Notes: generated from the letters alone by a model not told the origin. Positions 1 through 8,601 are shown, counted from the first letter of the stretch. The stretch: 64,000 nt of DNA from Sedimentibacter saalensis (GCF_007830175.1 NZ_VLKH01000002.1:372001-436000); one strand, 5' to 3'. Numbers and translations: made by a program.

Positions 1-565
1 TTCTTTGTTCTTCTTCATAGATTTTGCTTAAAAAGTAATGGCTCAGAGCAATTCTGTAATCATTGGCTGCACTTTTAGTTATATTGACAAAATATTCATC
101 TCTGCTCTTTCCTTTTCCATTGAAGAAATCTGCAGCAGCATATATAAATTCAACAGATGTCTTATTGACATTTTTCTTTAGATAAATGTCAATTGCTTCC
201 TTTGCTTCATTCAAAACATCATTGGCTCTATCTGTTCTGCCTGAGAAAAACAAGCTTAATATAAGGTTGTGATAATATAATGCTTGCCAGTTTGAAGGAA
301 TTTTTTCAACTTTTTGTTCAAGAATATTTATTGCCTCATCAAACATCCCGGAGTAAAACAATCCTGTTGACTTTTGTATGAGATTTATGTTTCTTTCTCT
401 TTCTGATTGTATTTTCAAAAGCAATTCATCAGTTTCATCAACATATCTTTCAGGATTTTTGTCAATATAAAGAAGCTTGTTAAAAAATTCTGCCTGTTTG
501 TACAATACATGCCTTTTATATGCAAAATACAAAATTATAACAATTATGATCAGTGGAAAATACAT
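1..565 (-). CDS. TPR-like membrane-anchored protein, 3' end cut off by window
   Basis: I do not recognise a named family. The visible 188 residues start at an ATG (565-563) behind a GGAG site and begin with a single hydrophobic segment (about residues 4-15), followed by helical sequence with alternating aromatic and small residues, as in tetratricopeptide repeats (NWQALYYHNLILSLFFSG). The reading frame is open to base 1, so the C-terminus lies outside the window. It is a clear paralogue of the gene directly upstream (579-1226), sharing the pattern STGLFYSGMFDEAINIL versus TTGLFYMGKFDEVINIL. The stop of that gene is 13 bases from this start, so the two are surely co-transcribed. Role unknown; a scaffold anchored at the membrane is a guess from the architecture. 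Confidence 0.8.
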   Translation of the reverse strand, partial: MYFPLIIIVIILYFAYKRHVLYKQAEFFNKLLYIDKNPERYVDETDELLLKIQSERERNINLIQKSTGLFYSGMFDEAINILEQKVEKIPSNWQALYYHNLILSLFFSGRTDRANDVLNEAKEAIDIYLKKNVNKTSVEFIYAAADFFNGKGKSRDEYFVNITKSAANDYRIALSHYFLSKIYEEEQR

Positions 566-578
566 TTTTTTCTCCTTA

Positions 579-1226
579 TTAACTATTTTTTCTTGAAAGC
601 TCTTCTAAGAAGCTACCCTTGCCTAATTCAGCTGTTAAATTAAACTGTGCAACCGATTCACCCTTGTTGTTCTCTGATTTGAATATGAGGCCCAGAAAAT
701 AATGTCCCATGGCTTTTCTGTAGTCATTTGCTCCATTTTTACAAAGCTCCGAAAAATAGTCTTTGTTCTTCTTACCGTTGAAATAATCAGAAACAGCATA
801 TACAATTTCAATCATTTCAGTGTAATAATTATTATTTTTAAACTCTTCAAACATTGATTTAGCTTTTTTCATATTTTCATGGGCTTTCTGATTTTCACCC
901 TTAAAATATAAACTTAAAATCAAATTCTGATAGTAAATGGGTTCCCAGTTTTTAGGCACATTTTTCAAATCATTTGTAAGAATATTTATAACTTCATCAA
1001 ATTTACCCATATAGAACAAACCCGTTGTTTTCTGCAGTACATTGATAATTATGTTTTTAGGGCTTTGTTTTCTTTCCAATATTTTGTCAAGGGCCTTAAC
1101 ATAGCTTCCCGGGTCTTTTTTTATAAACAGCAGATTGTTTAATTTATTTATCTGATCAATTTGCTTTTTTGATTTTAAAAATATTGCCGATAAAAACAAT
1201 ATCATAAAAAAAACTACATATTCCAT
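579..1226 (-). CDS. TPR-like membrane-anchored protein (paralogue of the next gene)
   Basis: A 215-residue protein with one N-terminal transmembrane segment (about residues 3-17, followed by Lys-rich sequence KSKKQ, suggesting the bulk is cytoplasmic) and a helical repeat body resembling TPRs around residues 60-200. The start ATG at 1226 follows GGAG. It is the full-length member of a tandem pair; the neighbour at 1-565 shares its order of motifs (TTGLFYMGKFDEVINIL, NWEPIYYQNLILSLYF, DYFNGK, ANDYRKAMGHYFLGLIF). Function unknown; TPR proteins normally mediate protein-protein contacts. It sits 24 bases downstream of topB and may be read from the same transcript. Confidence 0.8.
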   Translation of the reverse strand: MEYVVFFMILFLSAIFLKSKKQIDQINKLNNLLFIKKDPGSYVKALDKILERKQSPKNIIINVLQKTTGLFYMGKFDEVINILTNDLKNVPKNWEPIYYQNLILSLYFKGENQKAHENMKKAKSMFEEFKNNNYYTEMIEIVYAVSDYFNGKKNKDYFSELCKNGANDYRKAMGHYFLGLIFKSENNKGESVAQFNLTAELGKGSFLEELSRKNS

Positions 1227-1249
1227 GGTATCTCCTTAAATTTTATATT

Positions 1250-3424
1250 CTAAAGCTTTAATTTAGCTAAGGCATCAGCTAATGCAGTGTTGATATTTTC
1301 TTCCTTCTTGTTATCCTGTCTTGACAAAAATTTTGAAGCTTCTTTTTTTGATATGGCTGTTGTTTCAGTTTCCTTTCTTTTGTTCCAGGCTGACAGTTTT
1401 TCTCTGTATCCGCATTTGCACACAAAAATCTTGCCTTCCCCTTCACCTCTTAATTCAAGTTTCTTATGGCAGTTTGGACATCTTGCGTTTGTTGTCTGTG
1501 CAATACCTTTTTTGTAGCCACATTCCCGGTTCTGACATACAAGCATTGTGCCTTTTTTACCGTTAACTTCAAGAAGGTAGCTGCCGCAGTCAGGACACTT
1601 TGATTTTGTTTCATTGTCATGTACATACTTTTTATCGCTTGTTTTGATTTCCTTAATTATAGTGCGTGTGTATTCCTTCATGTCGTTAAGAAAATTATCT
1701 TTTTTAAGCTGTCCCTGAGCAATTTCATTTAATCTTTGTTCCCACTTTGCCGTTAATACAGGAGATTTCAAATCTGCAGGAGACAATTCAAGAAGCTGTC
1801 TTCCCTTTGATGTGGTGTATATGAATTTATCTTTTTTTTCAATAACGAAACTGTTAAACAGCTTGTCAATAATGTCTGCTCTTGTTGCAACTGTTCCAAG
1901 TCCTCCGGTTTCACCGATGGTTTTTTTAAGATCCTTGTCGGCATTTTTCATGAACTTCACAGGATTTTCCATGGCAGACAAAAGACTTGCTTCCGTAAAT
2001 CTAGCAGGAGGCTTCGTTTCACCTGTGGTCATGGAAATCTTTGATACGTTTAATTCCTTACCATTAATGAATTCACTTAATGCATCACTTCCCATGTCAT
2101 CAAGTATTTCTTCGTCTTCATAATTGCCATAAACTTCCTTCCAGCCCATGGACAATGTAACTCTTCCTTTGGCTGAAAATTCTTCTGAACCGATTTTACC
2201 TGAAACAACTATTTTTTCAAATTCAAAAGGCTTTGACAATACAGCCAGAAATCTTTTCACAACAAGGTCGTAAATTTTTCTTTCCTTATCTGATAAATTT
2301 CCTAAAAATACGGTTTGTTCAGTTGGTATTATGGCGTGGTGATCAGAAACCTTTGAGTTGTTAACAAAACTTTTGTTGCCCTTTATGGGCTGTGAGCTTA
2401 TTTTAAAGCCTATTTTTGCATAGGGTCCCACACTGCAGGCCTTTACCCTGTCTTTCAATGTTTCCACAATGTCATCTGAAATATATCTTGAATCAGTCCT
2501 TGGATACGTCAAAACCTTGTGGCGCTCATACAATGTTTGCATTGCAGACAATGTTTCTTTTGCAGAATAACCATAAATGTTGTTTGCATCTCTTTGAAGC
2601 TCTGTAAGATCATAAAGAGCAGGCGCAACGGTAAAAGATTTATTTCTTGAAACATTTGTAACCAATAGACTTTTTGATTTTAAAGTGCTTATTATGTTCT
2701 CTATTTTTTCTCTGTTAAAGGACCTTGTATCATTATTTTTATCATGCCATATGAATTTTACTCCTTTGGCTAATGCTTCAATTCCATAATAATAATCAGG
2801 CTTGAAGTTTTTAATTTCATCTTCCAGCGCTGCAATCATTGCTATGGTTGGTGTTTGAACCCTGCCGCACGAAAGCTGGGCATTGTGTTTTGAAGTTAGT
2901 GCTCTTGTAGCGTTTATTCCTACAATCCAGTCTGCCTCTGACCTTGCCACTGCCGAAGAGTAAAGATTTTCATAAGAAGAAGCATCTTTTAATTTGCTGA
3001 ATCCTTCTAGAATTGCCTTGTCAGTTACAGAAGAAATCCAAAGCCTTTTCATAGGCTTTTTTACTTCTGCTTTATCTATTATCCACCTTGCCACAAGCTC
3101 CCCTTCTCTTCCTGCATCTGTTGCAATTACAATTTCAGTTACATCTTTTCTTAAAAGAAGATTTTTTACAGTCATATATTGAGCTCTTGTTTTTTTGATT
3201 ACTTCAGTCTTCATTTCCTTTGGAATTATGGGAAGGTCTTCCATTTCCCAACGGGTGTATTTTTGATTGTAGCTTTCAGGATCAGCCAGAGTAACCAGAT
3301 GTCCCAGTGCCCATGTTACAATATATTTGTTTCCTTCAACAAATCCGTTTCCTGACTTGCTGCAGTTGAGAACTTTTCCTATATCCTTCCCTACGGAAGG
3401 TTTTTCTGCTAAAACTAATATCAT
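1250..3424 (-). CDS. topB: DNA topoisomerase III
   Basis: Type IA topoisomerase of 724 residues that relaxes and decatenates DNA by passing one strand through a transient break. The Toprim domain opens the protein (AEKPS at residues 6-10, DAGREGE at 103-109), and the catalytic tyrosine is Y307 in LTYPRTDSRY. The gate domain includes SCGRVQTPT near 185-193. Length fits the TopB family, whose members in Firmicutes are about 700-730 residues. The C-terminus carries two short zinc-ribbon-like modules (CPDCG...CQNREC and CPNC...CKCG), a common addition that helps hold single-stranded DNA. The gene has its own upstream gap of 170 bases and is followed by the TPR-like pair. Confidence 0.96.
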   Translation of the reverse strand: MILVLAEKPSVGKDIGKVLNCSKSGNGFVEGNKYIVTWALGHLVTLADPESYNQKYTRWEMEDLPIIPKEMKTEVIKKTRAQYMTVKNLLLRKDVTEIVIATDAGREGELVARWIIDKAEVKKPMKRLWISSVTDKAILEGFSKLKDASSYENLYSSAVARSEADWIVGINATRALTSKHNAQLSCGRVQTPTIAMIAALEDEIKNFKPDYYYGIEALAKGVKFIWHDKNNDTRSFNREKIENIISTLKSKSLLVTNVSRNKSFTVAPALYDLTELQRDANNIYGYSAKETLSAMQTLYERHKVLTYPRTDSRYISDDIVETLKDRVKACSVGPYAKIGFKISSQPIKGNKSFVNNSKVSDHHAIIPTEQTVFLGNLSDKERKIYDLVVKRFLAVLSKPFEFEKIVVSGKIGSEEFSAKGRVTLSMGWKEVYGNYEDEEILDDMGSDALSEFINGKELNVSKISMTTGETKPPARFTEASLLSAMENPVKFMKNADKDLKKTIGETGGLGTVATRADIIDKLFNSFVIEKKDKFIYTTSKGRQLLELSPADLKSPVLTAKWEQRLNEIAQGQLKKDNFLNDMKEYTRTIIKEIKTSDKKYVHDNETKSKCPDCGSYLLEVNGKKGTMLVCQNRECGYKKGIAQTTNARCPNCHKKLELRGEGEGKIFVCKCGYREKLSAWNKRKETETTAISKKEASKFLSRQDNKKEENINTALADALAKLKL

Positions 3425-3573
3425 TTTTTTATTCCTTTTCTAATGTTTGTAATATTGTATCACATTATAATTGAAATTAAAAATATTTTTATCACAGAGC
3501 AATCATAAACATTAAAATTATCTCTTAAAATATCCCAGTTTCAATACAATTTTGTCCAATTGGGGTCAGAGCA

Positions 3574-3618
3574 TAAAAAAAGAAACCTTTCGGCTCTTTA
3601 TTCCAGCTCGAAAGGTTC
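3574..3618 (-). terminator. Rho-independent terminator of the SSB-like gene
   Basis: On the minus strand the arms AACCTTTCGAGCT (3617-3605) and AGCCGAAAGGTTT (3595-3583) form a stem that overlaps the last codons of the gene, and it is followed by a run of seven T (3580-3574). Confidence 0.75.
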
Positions 3619-4278
3619 ATCTTCTCTTTTTCTGTTATTTTCAGTCTTAATGTGTTCCAGCTTTGTAACAGACACCTCATATGCCGTCTTTGTCTCATAA
3701 GATTCGCTGTCGCTTTTTTTCTGATACTTTCTGCTTTGAATTCTTCCCCAGAGCTTCACATGGTCTCCAACTTCTAATTTTTCGCAGTACCTTGCATTTC
3801 TCCCCCAGGCTATGCAAGGAATGTAGTCAGATTTATTGTATGAACGGTTTACAGCTATGAGCATGTCTGTTATTTCCCTTCCGAAAGGGGTGGTTCTGAA
3901 TTTAGTTTCCTTGCACAAAAATCCATTTAAGAATACTTCATTTGGATGTTTCTTCATTTCTTCAAGCTCAATTTCATCCGGAACAAAAATGTCTCTTACA
4001 AATACTCTGAGTAAAAGCTTGTTGCTTGTGTCTTCATAACGATTATAGGATCTGAACTGACCATCTATTACTATATAATTGCCAATATCCATATTAATAT
4101 CATTGATGATTCTCTCAGATATTATAACAGGCAGCAAATCCTTTGTGTCGCTTAACCTTGGTACCTCCAGATAAAATTCGTAAAATTTTTCTCCAAACAC
4201 TTCATGGCTGAATTCCAAATTGCTGTTTATTTTGCCGACAATCCTTATATAATTTGACTGCATCTGTTTATCATTCAT
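3598..4278 (-). CDS. SSB-like OB-fold single-stranded DNA-binding protein
   Basis: A 226-residue protein that looks like two OB-fold halves of the single-stranded DNA-binding family: SNYIRIVGKINSNLEFSHEV near the N-terminus and FLNGFLCKETKFRTTPFGRE in the second half, the latter matching the usual SSB pattern (RTTPxGxxITDMLIAVNRSYNKSDYIPCIAWGRNA). The C-terminus ends in acidic residues (EDEPFELE), reminiscent of the SSB tail. The frame stays open 19 codons further upstream, but the ATG at 4278 is preceded by GGGGGAAG and is the better start. Clostridia carry such proteins besides the main SSB. The exact role (repair, replication restart, competence) cannot be told from the sequence. Confidence 0.75.
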   Translation of the reverse strand: MNDKQMQSNYIRIVGKINSNLEFSHEVFGEKFYEFYLEVPRLSDTKDLLPVIISERIINDINMDIGNYIVIDGQFRSYNRYEDTSNKLLLRVFVRDIFVPDEIELEEMKKHPNEVFLNGFLCKETKFRTTPFGREITDMLIAVNRSYNKSDYIPCIAWGRNARYCEKLEVGDHVKLWGRIQSRKYQKKSDSESYETKTAYEVSVTKLEHIKTENNRKREDEPFELE

Positions 4279-4423
4279 TAACTTCTTCCCCCTATAATTT
4301 ATCTTGTATATTTCATAATATTCAATGAAATACAATATATTCTTTCAAATTGCAAAAATATATAAAAAGCAAAATTATCATTGCTGCTGTAATATTATTA
4401 AGGGACCTTAAAACAGAAATGTG

Positions 4424-4452
4424 TTGAAGTTTAATTTCTTATGATATATAAT
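4424..4452 (+). promoter_or_regulatory. Sigma-A type promoter of ychF
   Basis: TTGAAG (4424-4429), a 17-base spacer, and TATAAT (4447-4452), about 50 bases before the ychF start. A second TTGACA a little downstream has no well-spaced -10. Confidence 0.5.
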
Positions 4453-4503
4453 AATTTGACATATTATTTAATATATAATGTATGGAAATGAAAGGACGAT
4501 AAT

Positions 4504-5595
4504 ATGAAATTAGGTATAGTAGGACTTCCAAATGTAGGAAAAAGTACATTGTTCAATGCAATCACTTCGGCAGGAGCAGAATCTGCAAATTATCCGTTTT
4601 GTACAATTGAACCTAATATAGGTGTTGTGGAAGTTCCCGATAAAAGATTGGAATTTTTAACAAAAATGAGCAACTCAGGAAAAACAGTTCCTGCAGTTAT
4701 AGAATTTTTTGACATTGCCGGTTTGGTAAAAGGAGCAAGCAAGGGAGAAGGTCTTGGAAACAAGTTTCTTTCTCACATAAGAGAAGTTGAAGCAGTTGTA
4801 CACGTTGTAAGATGCTTTGATGATGAAAATGTAATTCATGTGGAATCAACTGTTGATCCAAAACGAGACATAGAAATAATTGAACTTGAACTTGTTCTTG
4901 CAGATCTTGAAGTAATGAGCAAAAGACTTGAAAGACTCTCAAAGGTAGTAAAAAACGACAAGTCGTTGCTTCCTGAATTTGAACTGGTTCAAAGAATTGT
5001 ACAGGCGCTTGAAAATGAACAGCAGGCAAGATTTTTGGAATACACGGACGAAGAAGAAAAACTTCTTAAGACATTTAACCTCATCACTGCAAAACCGGTT
5101 CTTTATGCAGCAAATGTGGACGAAAAATATTTAGAAGATCCAACAGGCAACGCGTATGTGGACGAAGTTAAAAAACATGCAGCACAGGACAATTCAGAGG
5201 TAATTACAGTTTGCGGAAAAATAGAAGAAGAAATTTCAGTGCTTGACGATGAAGAAAAGAAAGAATTTCTTCAGGAAATGGGGCTTAACGAATCAGGCCT
5301 CGACAAGCTTATAAGAACTAGCTACCACCTTTTGGGACTCATAAGCTTTTTTACAACCGGACCAATGGAATCAAAGGCATGGACCATTATTAAGGGAACT
5401 AAAGCTCCACAGGCAGCCGGAAAAATCCACTCAGACATTGAAAGAGGATTTATTCGTGCTGAAGTAACATCTTACAAGGATGTTGTAGAATGCGGATCTA
5501 TGCTTGCTGCAAAAGAAAAAGGACTTATGCGTCTTGAGGGCAAGGAATATGTCATGGAAGACGGCGACATAGTGTTGTTCAGATTTAACGTATAG
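4504..5595 (+). CDS. ychF: Obg-family ribosome-binding ATPase YchF
   Basis: YchF/OLA1 is a P-loop protein of the Obg family that prefers ATP to GTP and binds ribosomes; it is linked to translation and oxidative-stress control. The 363 residues are the standard length. The P-loop GLPNVGKST occupies residues 7-15, the switch region follows (FFDIAGLVKGAS), and a TGS domain forms the C-terminal 80 residues (TTGPMESKAWTIIKGTKAPQ). The ATG follows AAAGGA. The gene is monocistronic: its own promoter lies upstream and a strong terminator follows at once. Confidence 0.97.
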   Translation: MKLGIVGLPNVGKSTLFNAITSAGAESANYPFCTIEPNIGVVEVPDKRLEFLTKMSNSGKTVPAVIEFFDIAGLVKGASKGEGLGNKFLSHIREVEAVVHVVRCFDDENVIHVESTVDPKRDIEIIELELVLADLEVMSKRLERLSKVVKNDKSLLPEFELVQRIVQALENEQQARFLEYTDEEEKLLKTFNLITAKPVLYAANVDEKYLEDPTGNAYVDEVKKHAAQDNSEVITVCGKIEEEISVLDDEEKKEFLQEMGLNESGLDKLIRTSYHLLGLISFFTTGPMESKAWTIIKGTKAPQAAGKIHSDIERGFIRAEVTSYKDVVECGSMLAAKEKGLMRLEGKEYVMEDGDIVLFRFNV

Positions 5596-5600
5596 AATAA

Positions 5601-5636
5601 AACCTTCTTGAGCAATTTCTCAGGAAGGTTTTTTGT
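5601..5636 (+). terminator. Rho-independent terminator of ychF
   Basis: AACCTTCTTGAG, a six-base loop, CTCAGGAAGGTT, then a T run, starting five bases after the stop codon. Confidence 0.9.
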
Positions 5637-5723
5637 ATAAATTGAACATATTTTGTAGACAACAAATACTGAATGGGACATTTGCCGAGAAAACGATTGA
5701 CATTTTGATTTTTCAATAGTATA

Positions 5724-5937
5724 CTTATGGTAACAACAATTTCAATATTGTTCGGTCAAAGCCATACGGTGAAAACCGCATGTGCGGAGTAAGCCATCTA
5801 AGTCCTTTTGGATATGATGTTCTTATATGAGATTAGACTATCAGGGTGGATAGCCATTTATGGTTATCTTTTTTTATTGCTTAATATTGACTGCCCTCAT
5901 ATGGATAACCATTAACTTTTGGCTGTCTATTTTTTTG
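5724..5937 (+). ncRNA. Candidate structured leader RNA with attenuator, before the 66-residue membrane protein
   Basis: Between ychF and the small membrane protein lies a 387-base gap whose middle folds well on the plus strand. CTTATGG (5724-5730) can pair with CCATCTAAG (5794-5802), enclosing two hairpins: an AACAA/TTGTT stem and a CGGT-GAAA-ACCG stem at about 5766-5778. Downstream, GATAGCCA-TTTA-TGGTTATC (5849-5868) followed by seven T is a terminator. Its 5' arm can instead pair with CTATC (5838-5842), which would be an antiterminator. A second weaker terminator-like hairpin sits at 5904-5937. This is the layout of a riboswitch or other attenuator, but I cannot match it to a known class. 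Ligand unknown. Confidence 0.45.
5849..5875 (+). terminator. Intrinsic terminator within the leader of the 66-residue gene
   Basis: GATAGCCA, TTTA loop, TGGTTATC, then TTTTTTT. It lies about 110 bases before the small gene and could be the off state of an attenuator, or simply end an upstream short transcript. Confidence 0.7.
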
Positions 5938-5982
5938 TCTATCCCACAATAAGAAATATCTTAATGGAAGGAGGTGACTGAA

Positions 5983-6183
5983 ATGATTAAAAAAGCAATA
6001 CTGCCTGTGCTTCTGGGATTAATAGCTTTTTTTGGAGCTCCGTTTATAAGCTCAGAAATTCAAGGTCCTGCAACTTTTTTCCTTGTAGCTATTGGTATTG
6101 GACTGGGCATAATGCTAGACCAATTCATATTTAAGAAAAAGAGCAATAATACCAGCACTGAAAAAAGTGAAAGCAAAAACTAG
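5983..6183 (+). CDS. Small membrane protein of unknown function, 66 residues
   Basis: The start ATG at 5983 lies six bases behind a perfect AAGGAGGTGA site, one of the strongest in the window; a GTG nine bases earlier falls inside that site and is not the start. The protein has two hydrophobic segments (about residues 5-20 and 29-45) joined by SSEIQGPATF, then a charged tail (FKKKSNNTSTEKSESKN). It resembles no family I can name. Because the leader is long, structured and carries terminators, its expression is probably controlled by attenuation. The gene stands alone between two convergent units. Confidence 0.75.
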   Translation: MIKKAILPVLLGLIAFFGAPFISSEIQGPATFFLVAIGIGLGIMLDQFIFKKKSNNTSTEKSESKN

Positions 6184-6194
6184 CATAACAAGCT

Positions 6195-6221
6195 GGAAGC
6201 GGCCCATGGTGAGCCGCTTCC
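6195..6221. terminator. GC-rich hairpin between convergent genes
   Basis: GGAAGCGGC (6195-6203) and GCCGCTTCC (6213-6221) form a nine-pair stem between the plus-strand small gene and the minus-strand ketone-body operon. The T run after it on the plus strand is interrupted (CTAAAATCTCTTTTT). A second dyad lies at about 6239-6269 (GCGTATCATGAG and CTCTATGATCGC). Probably ends both units. Confidence 0.55.
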
Positions 6222-6283
6222 CTAAAATCTCTTTTTACTGCGTATCATGAGCTGTCACTCTATGATCGCATATTAACATAGCC

Positions 6284-7237
6284 TTAATTTTGTTTTTCCT
6301 TGTGAATGTGTTTAAGCATCTTGTAAAAGTTTTTGTCTCTTCTAGACATTGCTTCTTCGCCTTTTCCGTCAGAATAATCGTACCACCCTCTGCCGGATTT
6401 AACACCCAGCATTTGATTATCCATTAGATTTTGCTGCAGCTTTGTCGGCCTTTTTTCATCACTTATTTCATTGAACAAATAACTTGAAATGTAATAGAAA
6501 GTGTCCAACCCTCCAAGATCTGCTGTTTCAAAAGGTCCAAGCACCGGATATCTGAACCCCGGTCCATACTTCATAGCCTTATCCACATCTTCAACTGTTG
6601 CAATGCCATCTTCAACTATTTTTAATGCTTCTCTGTAAACTGCAAACTGAATTCTGTTTCCTATAAAGCCATTTACATCCTTTAAAACAACTACAGACTC
6701 TTTTCCAATTTTCGAAACAAGTTCTTTTAATAAGTTCACTGTTTCTTCTGTTGTTTCATCAGCCTTTACAAGCTCAATCAATGGAATTATATGAGGAGGA
6801 TTCCACCAGTGCATGCCTATAAATCTTCCTTTGTTAGAAACCTTCTGGCAAATTCCGTTAATGCTTAAGCCTGAAGTGTTTGTTGCAAAAATACAGTCAT
6901 GTCTTGCAATTGATTCAACTTCTTTCCAATAATCCTGCTTGATGTCCATTTTTTCTATAATTGCCTCTACTATCATGTCAGCATCAGAAAACACGTTTTT
7001 ATCAGTGGAATAACTGATGTTCTTTAAAGATGTCTGTGCTTCTTCTTCAGTTAAAAGCCCTTCATCAATCAATGTTTTTTGATTCAGCAATATTATTCTT
7101 TTTGTGTTTTCCAGATATTTTTCAGCAATGTCTGTAACAACAACCTCATAGCCGTTTTGTGCAAATATCTGTGCTATTCCTGAGCCCATTGTTCCGCCGC
7201 CGGCAACTCCGATTTTTTTTATGTCTTCAAGTTTCAA
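6284..7237 (-). CDS. 3-hydroxyacyl-CoA (3-hydroxybutyryl-CoA) dehydrogenase
   Basis: NAD(P)-dependent enzyme interconverting 3-hydroxybutyryl-CoA and acetoacetyl-CoA. With a TTG start at 7237, placed after AGGAGGG, it has 317 residues. The Rossmann motif GGGTMGSG lies at residues 13-20, the catalytic His is about H143 (GMHWWNPPHIIP, where HFxNP is more usual), and NGFIGNR and YGPGFR complete the family pattern. The frame extends upstream into the permease gene, but that extension has no ribosome site. It is the last gene of the ketone-body operon. The HWWNP variant and the operon context may mean a related substrate such as a carnitine- or 3-keto-acid derivative, so the exact substrate is less certain than the family. 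Confidence 0.85.
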   Translation of the reverse strand: MKLEDIKKIGVAGGGTMGSGIAQIFAQNGYEVVVTDIAEKYLENTKRIILLNQKTLIDEGLLTEEEAQTSLKNISYSTDKNVFSDADMIVEAIIEKMDIKQDYWKEVESIARHDCIFATNTSGLSINGICQKVSNKGRFIGMHWWNPPHIIPLIELVKADETTEETVNLLKELVSKIGKESVVVLKDVNGFIGNRIQFAVYREALKIVEDGIATVEDVDKAMKYGPGFRYPVLGPFETADLGGLDTFYYISSYLFNEISDEKRPTKLQQNLMDNQMLGVKSGRGWYDYSDGKGEEAMSRRDKNFYKMLKHIHKEKQN

Positions 7238-7257
7238 ATTATCCCTCCTAACAGTTT

Positions 7258-8544
7258 TTAGTAAATTCCAAGACTTCCCAGAAGTATAGCCGGGATGGAT
7301 GATACTACAGGAAGAATTAAACTGGTCATGCATATGTCAATATATGAATCCTTGTGAGTCATTCCAGTTACTGCAAGCAATGTGAGCACTGCTCCGTTGT
7401 GAGGAAGTGTGTCAAGACCGCCTGATGCCAAGGAAGCAACTCTGTGGAATGCTGCAGGACTTATGCCTGTTTCCATGGCTATGGCCAGGTACTTTTCTCC
7501 AAGTGCTTCCAAAGCTATACTCATACCGCCTGAAGCAGAACCTGTAGCTCCTGCCAATAGGTTTACTGCAATTGCTTCTGAAATAAGAGGAGTTCCCGGA
7601 ACATTGAGGAGTATTCCTGTCAAAGTTGCAAATCCAGGAACTGCTTTTACAACTGTACCGAAGCCAACTGCTGCAGCTGTATTTAATATAGCTGTTATTG
7701 AACCAACTGCACCGTTGCTGATGGATTTTGTAAAGCCCTGGTATTTGTTGAAGCTTATTAACATGGACAATACTATTCCGCTTAACAATGCAAGAATAAT
7801 GTCCCAGTCAAAAAAGTTCATTGTAACTATAACTGTAATCAACGGAAGGAATGATAAAAATGGATTTGGCAGACTGTTGTAATCCACTTCCACAGCTTCC
7901 TTGTTTTTAGGTTCAGTAAACACTTCTCCTGCAGCCGTGAATTTTTTTTCTCTGTACTGCAGCCACATAACTCCAAGTATGAACATGAACGCTGCTGCCA
8001 CAATACCCATTATTGGAGCTGCTGTTGGAGTTGTTCCGTAATAATTTGTAGGAATTATGTTTTGAATCTGAGGAGTTCCTGGAATTGCCGTCATAGTGAA
8101 TGTAAATGATCCAAGTGCTATTGCTCCGGGAATGAGTTTTCTAGTTATGTTTGCTTCCCTGAATAGTTCAAGAGCCAGAGGATACATTGCAAATACAACA
8201 ACGAACAAGCTTATTCCGCCATAAGTAAGTACTCCGCATCCAACTACGACGCCGATGATTGCTCTTTTAGGTCCTAGAGTCTTAGTAAGCCAGTGAGCTA
8301 TGGATTTAGCCGCACCTGTGTAATCCATCAAATGACCGAAAATTGCTCCAAGCATGAATACAGGAAACCATGATTTAACGTATCCTGCAAGACCTGTCAT
8401 GTATGTATCCTTGTACATTCCCAACAGATCCAGACCTCCTGTAAGTCCAACTACAAGAGCACAAACAGGAGCAACCCACAATATTGAATAACCTCTGTAA
8501 GCTAAAAACATCAATAGTACTAATCCTAAAATAATACCAAACAT
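7258..8544 (-). CDS. GntP-family permease, probably for 3-hydroxybutyrate or a related acid
   Basis: A 428-residue integral membrane transporter of the gluconate:H+ (GntP) family, with about twelve hydrophobic segments, beginning MFGIILGLVLLMFLAYRGYS. GntP members carry gluconate, 3-hydroxybutyrate or other short hydroxy acids. Since it lies between 3-hydroxybutyrate dehydrogenase and 3-hydroxyacyl-CoA dehydrogenase, uptake of 3-hydroxybutyrate is the natural reading, though this is inference from neighbours. The ATG follows AAAGGAGGATAAT. A strong intercistronic hairpin without a T run separates it from the preceding gene. Confidence 0.88.
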   Translation of the reverse strand: MFGIILGLVLLMFLAYRGYSILWVAPVCALVVGLTGGLDLLGMYKDTYMTGLAGYVKSWFPVFMLGAIFGHLMDYTGAAKSIAHWLTKTLGPKRAIIGVVVGCGVLTYGGISLFVVVFAMYPLALELFREANITRKLIPGAIALGSFTFTMTAIPGTPQIQNIIPTNYYGTTPTAAPIMGIVAAAFMFILGVMWLQYREKKFTAAGEVFTEPKNKEAVEVDYNSLPNPFLSFLPLITVIVTMNFFDWDIILALLSGIVLSMLISFNKYQGFTKSISNGAVGSITAILNTAAAVGFGTVVKAVPGFATLTGILLNVPGTPLISEAIAVNLLAGATGSASGGMSIALEALGEKYLAIAMETGISPAAFHRVASLASGGLDTLPHNGAVLTLLAVTGMTHKDSYIDICMTSLILPVVSSIPAILLGSLGIY

Positions 8545-8569
8545 ATATTATCCTCCTTTTTATTTTTTA

Positions 8570-8595
8570 GGAGTGCAGCTAGAATGCTGCACTCC
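8570..8595. promoter_or_regulatory. Intercistronic hairpin within the ketone-body operon
   Basis: GGAGTGCAGC and GCTGCACTCC form a perfect ten-pair stem with a six-base loop, between the dehydrogenase and the permease. On the transcribed (minus) strand it is followed by TAAAAAA, not a T run, so it may be an mRNA processing or stability element that sets the ratio of the two halves of the operon. Confidence 0.55.
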
Positions 8596-8601
8596 TTTGG
8601 T

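Noticed and set aside
407-643. Open frame on the plus strand over the first two genes
   Set aside because: Antisense shadow of two paralogous minus-strand genes with better signals.
5761-5800. Resemblance of the GGTGAAAACCGCATGTGCGG segment to the tail region of group II introns
   Set aside because: No reverse transcriptase, no domain V pattern nearby, and pairing is only partial; treated as part of the unknown leader.
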